This document shows positions 7,876 through 15,493 of a stretch of DNA of 24,292 nucleotides, one piece after another. The notes beneath the pieces are model-generated. The model made no database searches and had not been told where the DNA came from. It saw only the letters and a program-made list of their open reading frames with translations. The translations under genes and the position numbers were made by a program. Location of the stretch: NCBI GenBank assembly GCA_050305935.1, contig JBNLGG010000061.1, forward strand, positions 1 to 24,292, written 5' to 3'. Origin of the DNA: CAJXNP01 sp050305935 (lineage in GTDB: Bacteria > Bacteroidota > Bacteroidia > Cytophagales > Cyclobacteriaceae). The first letter of the stretch is position 1; each line of letters opens with the position of its first letter.

Positions 7876-7876
7876 A

Positions 7877-9271
7877 ATGAATATGAAGTTTCTGTCAATA
7901 GTATTGTTTTTTGCACTACCAGCCCTTGGTTTTGCACAGGCGGGTTATAAAATAGATGTCAAAATAAAAAACACAAAGGACACCGTTTGTTACCTGGGCT
8001 ACCCTTACGGGGAGAAAAAATTTGTCCAGGATACTGCGAAAATTCAAAAAGGTAACCTATTCACATTTCAAAAACCTGATACCCTTGAGAAAGGGATTTA
8101 TTTTATCTACACACCGAATAGCATTTATTTTGAGATCATCGTCGATGCTCAGAAAATTTCGATAGAAACCGATACGACGGACCTGGTAAAAAACATGAAA
8201 ATCATCGGGTCGGAAGAGAGTACCATTTTCAGGAATTTTCAGATGTTTATGAGTGAAAACCAGCAAAAGGCAGCAGATCTCTCGGCCAGGATGAAAAGCG
8301 ACAAGGCAAATGAAGAAAAATATAAGGCCGAATTAGTGGCCCTCGATAAAAAGGTGAAAGATTATAGGGCGAACATTATTGAAGAAAACCCTGATCTTTT
8401 TGTAGCGAAGTTGATTAAATCCACCATAGAAATACAAGTTCCAGAAAGTCCAACCGATGAAAATGGCAACGAGATCGATCCCTCCTATCGGTTTAATTAC
8501 TATCGTCAGCATTACTTCGACAACCTGGATTTTTCAGAACCGGCTTTTTTGCGTTCTCCTATTCTGTACCAAAAAATTGAGGAATACCTTGAAAAGCTTA
8601 CCTATAAGCATCCCGATTCCATTATTGCCTCAGCCCATTTTATAATTGAAAAATCTAAAGCAAATAAGGAAGTTTTCAGGTACTGTGTCGTGTCAATTTC
8701 CAATAAATATGAGACATCAAAAATTATGGGGATGGACGGCGTATTTGTAGATCTCGCCGAAAGCTATTACCTCACTGGACAGGCGTACTGGGCTGACAAG
8801 GAACTCGTTGAGAAAATCGCCAAGCGTGTACAGGAGCTTAAGCCGCTCATTGGCGATAAAGCCACCAATATTATTGCCCTGGACACCAGTGAGAATGTAG
8901 TGCCTTTGTATTCACTCGACAATGACTTTGTAGTATTGTACTTCTATGACCCCGATTGCGGGCACTGTAAAAAGAAAACCCCAGAGCTTCAAAAAATTTA
9001 CGAATCACAATTGATTGATATGGGTGTGGAAGTTTATGCCGCCTCCACCAATACCGATACAAAAAAATGGAAGGACTTTATCAAAAAATTTAACCTGACC
9101 TTTATCAATGTGGCCGATCCGTATACACAATCCAACTTCAGGGCGGATTACTACATTGATCATACCCCAAAGATCTACGTTATAGACAGTCACCGAAAGA
9201 TCATTGCCAAAAGTCTGGATGTAGAACAATTAGTGGACTTCATTTCAAAACAACAAGAGTTGAATCAATAG
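7877..9271 (+). CDS. Secreted thioredoxin-like protein (DUF4369/DUF5106 type, TlpA-like)
   Basis: Probably a periplasmic thiol-disulfide oxidoreductase. The start is set at ATG 7877, one base after the kdsB stop, rather than the longer in-frame option at 7853. This gives a clean signal peptide (MNMKFLSIVLFFALPALGFA, cut before QAG). An N-terminal beta-rich part (about 20-105; DTVCYLGYPYGEKKFVQDTA) resembles DUF4369. A helical middle part (about 110-330) resembles DUF5106. A thioredoxin fold ends the protein: FVVLYFYDPDCGHCKKKTPE with redox pair C361-G-H-C364, and the cis-Pro region DHTPKIYVID. CGHC differs from thioredoxin's CGPC and is common in disulfide isomerases. The domain names are recognised by resemblance only. 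The substrate is unknown. It is the last gene of the nfeD-kdsB row. Confidence 0.88.
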   Translation: MNMKFLSIVLFFALPALGFAQAGYKIDVKIKNTKDTVCYLGYPYGEKKFVQDTAKIQKGNLFTFQKPDTLEKGIYFIYTPNSIYFEIIVDAQKISIETDTTDLVKNMKIIGSEESTIFRNFQMFMSENQQKAADLSARMKSDKANEEKYKAELVALDKKVKDYRANIIEENPDLFVAKLIKSTIEIQVPESPTDENGNEIDPSYRFNYYRQHYFDNLDFSEPAFLRSPILYQKIEEYLEKLTYKHPDSIIASAHFIIEKSKANKEVFRYCVVSISNKYETSKIMGMDGVFVDLAESYYLTGQAYWADKELVEKIAKRVQELKPLIGDKATNIIALDTSENVVPLYSLDNDFVVLYFYDPDCGHCKKKTPELQKIYESQLIDMGVEVYAASTNTDTKKWKDFIKKFNLTFINVADPYTQSNFRADYYIDHTPKIYVIDSHRKIIAKSLDVEQLVDFISKQQELNQ

Positions 9272-9429
9272 CTGCAAATTACAATCGAGAACATTCCATG
9301 GTATTATTAGAAGAAAAAGTTGAATTTTACTTTCTCATTTAATTTATGTAAGTTGAACTAGGAATCTTTTTTCAATTATACATCTTTAGTTCACGATACA
9401 AAATTTATTTAAACAGCTAAATTTTAAAC

Positions 9430-11352
9430 TTGAATATTGCAGGTAATACAAATGTTGAGAAGTACTGGAAGTTTCAAGATCGCATCCACCACGATGAAAT
9501 AGCACTTGAAGTAAAGCCAATTATTCAGGTCAATATCAATGAAAATGGCAATTACTATACGGAATATTTCATTGTCAAACCAAATATCATAGTTGCGATT
9601 TCCTCTGGCGTACCTACATTTTCTGATATAGAAAATGGGGCAAGAATACTCAAACAGATCTTCGAATCAGAAAGTCAAAAAAAGTATCACTTCATTTGGG
9701 ATATTACTTCGGTTAAAAAGCTGGGTGTAAAAGTAAGGAGGCAGGTTCTCGAAGTAAAAGAACTATTCAAGAACTATATCGACAAGGAGGTGTTGATAGT
9801 ATCCGGAAGCTTAAAGATGCTTTTCAAGCTCTATATGATTGTTTTTCCTGATAAAATCAAAACAGCCTACGCTATGGAAAGCGTCCCGGCTGCATTGGCC
9901 AAACTCATGGGGCCCGACAGGAAAAAAAAGAGTGCAAAAATAGGGTATCAGTCACCCTTTCAGAGTAAACGTGAGGAACTGGAAAAGCTCTCAAAAGAGC
10001 ACCTTGTCAAGAAGATCCTCGAAGTCGAAAAACTTCACAACGACCGCACACTTCAGATCTATAATACGATAGGAAAGATTTCCTGGGACAGTACCTTTAA
10101 ACCGTTGCCCATAAAAATCAATGATGATGATCCATATTTCGATTTAATCAATGTGATAAATCTTATCCAGAACGATGTGCAGGATATCATCTCCGACTTG
10201 ATCGACCTCAATCAAAATCTTGAGATGAAAGTTGCGGAGCGCATTGTGGACATTATTGACAAGGAGTCTAACCTTCGTTCTATTTTAGACAATTCAGACA
10301 GTGAAACCTGGCTGATTAACAGCAGGTATGAACTCATAGATTTTAACCATCACTTTTATACTACATTCATCAAGAGAAATTCCGAAGCTCCAGAGATAAA
10401 CAGGAACGTCCTGGAGCTGATAAAAAACGAAGGCGAAAAGGAAAAATGGAAAAGCCGGTATGACAGTGCATTGAAAGGAAAACCGGGAATATTCGTCGAT
10501 GAGATAAATGACGAAGGCCAACTTAAAATCCTGGAGGTTAAGACCTTTCCCATTAATGAAATAGGAAAAATCAAAGGGGTTGCCATCTTTACGAAAGATA
10601 TCACAGACCTTAAAAAGTCTGAATTAAAATTGATCCAGAAAAACCGCGATCTGGAAAAAGTAAACAGCGAGCTTGATAGCTTTGTATATCGTGTCTCTCA
10701 TGACCTGAGGGCTCCTTTAACATCCATCTTAGGGTTGATAAATCTACTTCAAATGGAGACAGATGTGGAAAAACAAAAATACTACATCACCCTACAGGAG
10801 AAGAGCGTCAGAAAACTTGACAATTTCATTCAGGACATCATCAACCTGTCCCGAAATTCCAGGCAGGAATTACTGGTGGAAAAAATCAACTTTGAGGAGC
10901 TGATAAAATACATCATCGAAGGACAGCACTTTTCTGAGTACTCAAATATCATAGAAAAGAGGGTTCACATTGACATGAAGGCTGATTTCTACTCTGACAA
11001 AAAACGGCTGGGGATTATATTAAATAACCTGGTGTCCAATGGGATCAAATATTGTAACCCAAGGCAGGAAAACCCCATGATTGAAATAACCGTTTCTGCC
11101 GATGACGACAAAGCCGTGATCGATATTCGGGACAACGGTATGGGGATCGCTGATGAACACATTTCAAAGATATTCACCATGTTTTACAGGGCTCATCAGG
11201 ATAATTCCGGTTCGGGGCTGGGGCTTTATATTGTGAAAGAAACGATCGAAAAATTATACGGAGCCATCTCAGTGAAGTCCAGGATGCGGCAGGGTTCTAC
11301 CTTCACCGTCACCCTCCCGAATCTCAAAGAGCTTAACAAAATCCCCTCATAA
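9430..11352 (+). CDS. Soluble PAS-domain sensor histidine kinase with an unassigned N-terminal domain
   Basis: A two-component sensor kinase without any hydrophobic transmembrane stretch, so probably cytoplasmic. The only plausible start is TTG at 9430: a stop lies four codons upstream and the next in-frame ATG would delete the N-terminal domain. Residues about 25-160 form an alpha/beta domain (YFIVKPNIIVAISSGVPTFS, YHFIWDITSVKKLGVKVRRQ) that looks STAS-like in pattern but that I cannot name. Residues about 165-285 are helical linker, then a PAS domain (about 285-395, ending in GVAIFTKDITDLK). The kinase core is complete: H-box RVSHDLRAPLTSILGL with H424, N-box LNNLVSNGIKYCNP, G1 DIRDNGMGI, F-box and G2 GSGLGLYIVKE. 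No response regulator is adjacent (orphan kinase). Its last six bases overlap the end of hslU. Confidence 0.92.
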   Translation: MNIAGNTNVEKYWKFQDRIHHDEIALEVKPIIQVNINENGNYYTEYFIVKPNIIVAISSGVPTFSDIENGARILKQIFESESQKKYHFIWDITSVKKLGVKVRRQVLEVKELFKNYIDKEVLIVSGSLKMLFKLYMIVFPDKIKTAYAMESVPAALAKLMGPDRKKKSAKIGYQSPFQSKREELEKLSKEHLVKKILEVEKLHNDRTLQIYNTIGKISWDSTFKPLPIKINDDDPYFDLINVINLIQNDVQDIISDLIDLNQNLEMKVAERIVDIIDKESNLRSILDNSDSETWLINSRYELIDFNHHFYTTFIKRNSEAPEINRNVLELIKNEGEKEKWKSRYDSALKGKPGIFVDEINDEGQLKILEVKTFPINEIGKIKGVAIFTKDITDLKKSELKLIQKNRDLEKVNSELDSFVYRVSHDLRAPLTSILGLINLLQMETDVEKQKYYITLQEKSVRKLDNFIQDIINLSRNSRQELLVEKINFEELIKYIIEGQHFSEYSNIIEKRVHIDMKADFYSDKKRLGIILNNLVSNGIKYCNPRQENPMIEITVSADDDKAVIDIRDNGMGIADEHISKIFTMFYRAHQDNSGSGLGLYIVKETIEKLYGAISVKSRMRQGSTFTVTLPNLKELNKIPS

Positions 11353-12750
11353 TATATATTGGCTTAGGTCTTTGTTTTTAACCAGGCCGGAAAGCTTCTC
11401 CTCTACCATCTCTTTTGTGATCACAATTTTTGCATTCTCTCCAATGACATCCGGAACGTCAAACAGAAATTCGTTGAGTAGCTTGCTCAATACAGTATGC
11501 AATCTCCGGGCACCAATGTTTTCCACTTCCTCATTAATCTGAAACGCTTTTTCAGCGATCTCTTCGACGGCATCACTATTAAATTCAAGCTCTACTTTTT
11601 CGGATCCAAACAAAGCTTTGTATTGCTTCGTCAAAGCATTTTTTGGTTCCTGGAGTATCCTGACAAAATCGCCTTTGGTCAGGTTGTCTAATTCAACTCG
11701 TATCGGGAATCTACCCTGTAATTCAGGAATAAGATCGGCGGGTTTTGCCACATGAAATGCTCCCGCGGCAATAAATAGGATATGGTCTGTCTTGACTACA
11801 CCGTACTTCGTTGAGACGGCGCTGCCTTCCACGATAGGAAGCAGATCGCGCTGCACACCCTCCCGGCTTACGTCAGGACCGGACCCCTTTGAGCCTTTCC
11901 CGGCAATTTTATCTATCTCGTCAATGAAAATGATACCGGAGTTTTCTGCCTTGGAAATTGCCTCTTCTTTCACCTCATCCATATCGATCAGTTTTGCCGA
12001 TTCCTCCTCCAGTAATATCTTTCGGGCTTCGCCGATAGTAACTTTTCTGCGTTTGGATTTTTTCGGCATCATATTCCCAATCATTTCCTGGAGATTGATC
12101 ATGGATGCTTCATCTATCATCCCCCCTCCTATCATCCCAATTCCTCCATTGCCCGGAGCTTTAACCGAGATTTCAATTTTGCGATCTTCAAGCTCCCTGT
12201 TTCTTATCTTTTCCCTGAAACGCTCCCGTGTCTTTTCATTTAGCTCCACATCGCTCAGATTCTGTGAATCTTCATTTGAACTGCCTTCTGAAGCCTTTGC
12301 AAACATAGACGGATTGCCCTTTATCGGTGGGATTAACGCATCAAGAATGATCTCCTCCACTATAAACTCCGCTTTTTCCCTTACGATTTCCTTTTTGGAG
12401 GTTTTTACCAGGTTAATAGACTGTTCCATCAAATCGCGCACCATGCTTTCCACATCCCTCCCCACATAGCCCACTTCTGTGAATTTTGATGCTTCCACTT
12501 TTACAAAAGGAGCGTCTGCGATTTTGGCAATCCGACGTGCGATTTCAGTTTTTCCCACACCAGTGGCGCCGATCATCAAAATATTATTTGGGATAATTTC
12601 ATTTTGAATTTCTGTCTTTACATTCATCCGTCTCCACCTGTTACGAAGCGCAATGGCAACGTTCTTTTTTGCATCTGCCTGACCAATAATATATTTATCC
12701 AGCTCATGGACAATTTCACGTGGTGTAAGGCTTTTTCCTTCTAACATCAT
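11347..12750 (-). CDS. hslU: ATP-dependent protease ATPase subunit HslU
   Basis: HslU (ClpY) is the AAA+ hexamer that unfolds substrates and feeds them to the HslV peptidase. Starting at ATG 12750 (a GTG lies one codon upstream and a second ATG one codon downstream) it has LTPREIVHELDKYIIGQ, Walker A GATGVGKT (61-68), the pore motif EVGYVGRD, an I domain rich in Gly and charged residues (about 145-265), Walker B IIFIDEIDK (about 270-278), sensor regions and GARRLHTVLSKLLNEFLFD. It ends in DLSQYIL, the C-terminal tail that docks into HslV. About 467 residues, normal for the family. The partner hslV is not in the window. It lies 83 bp downstream of lon on the same strand and converges with the kinase gene, overlapping it by six bases. 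Confidence 0.96.
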   Translation of the reverse strand: MMLEGKSLTPREIVHELDKYIIGQADAKKNVAIALRNRWRRMNVKTEIQNEIIPNNILMIGATGVGKTEIARRIAKIADAPFVKVEASKFTEVGYVGRDVESMVRDLMEQSINLVKTSKKEIVREKAEFIVEEIILDALIPPIKGNPSMFAKASEGSSNEDSQNLSDVELNEKTRERFREKIRNRELEDRKIEISVKAPGNGGIGMIGGGMIDEASMINLQEMIGNMMPKKSKRRKVTIGEARKILLEEESAKLIDMDEVKEEAISKAENSGIIFIDEIDKIAGKGSKGSGPDVSREGVQRDLLPIVEGSAVSTKYGVVKTDHILFIAAGAFHVAKPADLIPELQGRFPIRVELDNLTKGDFVRILQEPKNALTKQYKALFGSEKVELEFNSDAVEEIAEKAFQINEEVENIGARRLHTVLSKLLNEFLFDVPDVIGENAKIVITKEMVEEKLSGLVKNKDLSQYIL

Positions 12751-12798
12751 CACTGATTATTTCAAATTTCTCTATGTATATCTAATAAAACTAAGTGC

Positions 12799-12815
12799 CA
12801 ATTCTTCAAGAATTG
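12799..12815. promoter_or_regulatory. Perfect 17-bp dyad between lon and hslU
   Basis: CAATTCTT-C-AAGAATTG: eight-base perfect arms around one base, centred 57 bp upstream of the hslU start and 27 bp after the lon stop. On the minus strand no T-run directly follows, so it is not a standard intrinsic terminator. An operator for hslU or an RNA-processing hairpin are both possible. The structure is certain, the function is not. Confidence 0.5.
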
Positions 12816-12833
12816 ACCTTTAAATTATCGACT

Positions 12834-15326
12834 TCAGACTCTGATCAATTCCTCTTTCTCCGGAGAAATTTCGAATTTAATATTGTTCTTCACCTTCTCT
12901 TTTAACAAGGCTATCTTGATCACGTCATTTACATTTTGCACAAAATGTATTTTCAGGTTTTTTATGTATGCCTGATTTATCTCTTCTATATCTTTCTTGT
13001 TTTTTTCCGAAAGGATCAACTCTTGAATGCCTGCTCTTTTTGCCGCAAGAATTTTTTCTTTAATCCCACCAACAGGTAACACACGGCCACGCAGTGTGAT
13101 TTCACCAGTCATGGCAATTTTATTTCGCACCTTCCGCTGTGTGAACACAGATGCCAGCGAGGTGAAGATAGTAATTCCCGCGGACGGCCCGTCCTTAGGA
13201 ACCGCCCCTGCCGGCACGTGGATGTGAAGGTCATAGTTGTCAAATATTTTATGGTGGATTTCCAACTCATCGGCATGCGATTTTAAATAAGACAATGCAG
13301 CCATCGCAGACTCCTTCATCACATCCCCTAGCTGCCCCGACAACGTGAGTTTACCTTTCCCTTTGCTAAGATTTGATTCCACAAAAAGGATTTCGCCACC
13401 TACCTGTGTCCAGGCTAACCCAGTCACTACACCAGCGACCTCATTATTCTCGTAAATCTCCTTGTCAAAAATTTCAGCTCCCAGGATTTCTACCACCTTC
13501 TTGTCACTAATTGTTTTCTCATATGCCTCTTCCATGGCAACAGACTTTGCCGTATTCCTGATGACCTTTCCTATCTGCCTTTCTAAACTCCTGACACCAG
13601 ATTCGCGGGTATAATTTTCAATTATTTTCGCTAGTGCCTTATCAGAAAATTTCACATCTCCCGCCTTTAAGCCGTGATCCTTTCGCTGTTTGGGGACCAG
13701 GTGCTTTTTAGCAATGTGTACCTTTTCCTCAATCGTATACCCGTTAATCTCTATGATTTCCATTCTATCCCTCAAGGCCGGTTGTATGGATTCAAGTGAA
13801 TTAGCGGTGGCAATGAAAAGCACATTGGAAAGGTCATATTCCACTTCCAAATAATTATCAAGGAAGGATGTGTTTTGCTCAGGGTCTAATACTTCCAACA
13901 GAGCGGATGATGGATCTCCCCTGAAGTCGGAGTTTACCTTGTCTATTTCATCCAAAACAAATACCGGGTTTGAATACTTAGCCTTTTTGATGTGTTGAAT
14001 GATCTTGCCTGCCATGGCCCCGATATAGGTCTTCCTATGGCCGCGGATCTCCGCTTCGTCATGTACACCCCCCAGGGACATCCTTACATATTTTCTGTTT
14101 AATGCCTTGGCAATAGACTTTCCCAGGGATGTTTTTCCCACTCCCGGAGGGCCATACAAGCAGAGAATCGGGCTTTTCATATCTTGCTTGAGCTTAAGGA
14201 CTGCCAGGTATTCCAGGATCCGGTCCTTTACCTTTTCCAGACCATAATGGTCCTTATCCAATATTCTTTTTGCCCTGGCCAAGTCAAAGCTGTCCTTTGT
14301 GAAGGATCCCCAGGGAAGTTCTACCAGGAACTCCACATAGTTCATATGGACAGGATATTCTGCCGACGCCGGATTCATTCTGGCTATTTTATCGCATTCC
14401 TTTTGGAAATGCTCTTCGATGTCTTTGGACCAGTTTTTCTTTTTGGCCTTTTCCTTCAATACATTTAATTCGAAATCAGGGCCTTCCTGGCCAAGTTCAT
14501 CCTGAAGTACCCGTATTTGCTGCCTCAAAAAATAATCCCGCTGTTGCTGGTCGATATCAGTATGTACTTTGTTCTGGATCTCGCGCTTCAATTCCAGCAT
14601 CTGAATGTCCTTCAGCATGTACTCCAGAAGAGTCGTTGCCCGCTTCATGAAATCATTCATCTCCAGCAACTCCTGTTTTTCAGCCACTTCCGCATTGATA
14701 TTGGAAGAAAGGAAGTGCGTGAGATAACTTGGACTCTCAATGTTTTCAAGGGCAATCTGCGCTTCCTGGGGTATTTCAGGATTTAAATGCAGAATTTTTA
14801 TGGCAGCCTCCTTCAATGATTGAAGCAGAGCTTTGATTTCTTTATTTGTTTTGCTGAATTTCTTCTCAGTCAGCAGCTTTACATTGGCCAGAAGGAAAGG
14901 ATCTTCTGCGATGTGCGTTGTAATGGCAAACCGGCTTCTACCCTGGATGATAATAGTGGTGTTCCCATCGGGAAGGACCAACATTTTGATGATTTTGGCG
15001 ACGGTTCCCACATGGTAAATGTCGTCAAAAGTAGGATCTTCGGCTTTATTGTTTTTTTGAGCAACCACACCTATGATCCTGTCACCACGATACGATTTTT
15101 TCACTAATTCTATGGACTTCTGACGCCCTACGGTTATCGGAAGGACAACCCCTGGAAACAACACGGTGTTTCGTATTGGAAGTATTGGCAGATTGTCAGG
15201 AATTTGATCGTCCTGTACACCGGAACCCTCATCAGAGGAAATCAATTGAATAATATCGCCCGATTCTTCGTCTGTGTAGCTGGAAAGTGAATATGTATTA
15301 AAAATTGCTGTTTTTTTCTTACTCAT
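12834..15326 (-). CDS. lon: ATP-dependent protease Lon (LonA)
   Basis: Lon degrades misfolded and regulatory proteins in the cytoplasm. All LonA parts are present: N-terminal substrate-binding domain (LPILPIRNTVLFPGVVLPIT, about 45-64), helical linker, AAA+ domain with Walker A GPPGVGKT (392-399) and Walker B FVLDEIDK, and the S16 peptidase domain with PKDGPSAGI (S715) and GGIKEKIL (K758). The Ser-Lys spacing of 43 equals that of E. coli Lon. At 830 residues it is slightly longer than E. coli Lon (784), mainly through an N-terminal extension of about 40 acidic residues (TDEESGDIIQLISSDEGSG) usual in Bacteroidota. Start ATG 15326. A 15-bp perfect dyad lies 16-30 bp upstream of the start, and hslU follows downstream. 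Confidence 0.97.
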   Translation of the reverse strand: MSKKKTAIFNTYSLSSYTDEESGDIIQLISSDEGSGVQDDQIPDNLPILPIRNTVLFPGVVLPITVGRQKSIELVKKSYRGDRIIGVVAQKNNKAEDPTFDDIYHVGTVAKIIKMLVLPDGNTTIIIQGRSRFAITTHIAEDPFLLANVKLLTEKKFSKTNKEIKALLQSLKEAAIKILHLNPEIPQEAQIALENIESPSYLTHFLSSNINAEVAEKQELLEMNDFMKRATTLLEYMLKDIQMLELKREIQNKVHTDIDQQQRDYFLRQQIRVLQDELGQEGPDFELNVLKEKAKKKNWSKDIEEHFQKECDKIARMNPASAEYPVHMNYVEFLVELPWGSFTKDSFDLARAKRILDKDHYGLEKVKDRILEYLAVLKLKQDMKSPILCLYGPPGVGKTSLGKSIAKALNRKYVRMSLGGVHDEAEIRGHRKTYIGAMAGKIIQHIKKAKYSNPVFVLDEIDKVNSDFRGDPSSALLEVLDPEQNTSFLDNYLEVEYDLSNVLFIATANSLESIQPALRDRMEIIEINGYTIEEKVHIAKKHLVPKQRKDHGLKAGDVKFSDKALAKIIENYTRESGVRSLERQIGKVIRNTAKSVAMEEAYEKTISDKKVVEILGAEIFDKEIYENNEVAGVVTGLAWTQVGGEILFVESNLSKGKGKLTLSGQLGDVMKESAMAALSYLKSHADELEIHHKIFDNYDLHIHVPAGAVPKDGPSAGITIFTSLASVFTQRKVRNKIAMTGEITLRGRVLPVGGIKEKILAAKRAGIQELILSEKNKKDIEEINQAYIKNLKIHFVQNVNDVIKIALLKEKVKNNIKFEISPEKEELIRV

Positions 15327-15341
15327 ATAAAATACCCCGTT

Positions 15342-15356
15342 ATGTCATTATGACAT
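15342..15356. promoter_or_regulatory. 15-bp palindrome just upstream of lon (possible operator)
   Basis: ATGTCAT-T-ATGACAT, perfect seven-base arms around one base, 16-30 bp before the lon ATG, where the transcription start or 5' leader should lie. The shape suits a homodimeric repressor controlling lon. A possible -7-like TAATATTG overlaps or abuts it on the minus strand, with no good upstream TTTG box. I do not recognise the site as that of a named regulator. Confidence 0.5.
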
Positions 15357-15493
15357 TCAATATTATTTTAACCACCGACGTGCATGTTTCGCAAGGCTCA
15401 TGCCAAATACTCTTTACTTGTTTTAATTATAAAATTATGTCATATTTAGCCGGTTTTAATCTTTAAAACTGACAAATTAGAACAAATCCCAAT

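Noticed and set aside
7853..7876. Longer start for the thioredoxin-like protein, overlapping kdsB
   Set aside because: It would put a charged stretch (ERKLSNK) before the signal peptide; ATG 7877 one base after the kdsB stop gives a normal signal sequence.
11792..12469. 225-codon open frame on the plus strand
   Set aside because: It lies wholly antisense to hslU and is Ser/Ile/Pro-rich, as expected from the complement of an AAA+ gene in this base composition.
12799..12815. Intrinsic terminator for lon
   Set aside because: The hairpin is AT-rich and is not followed by a T-run on the minus strand.
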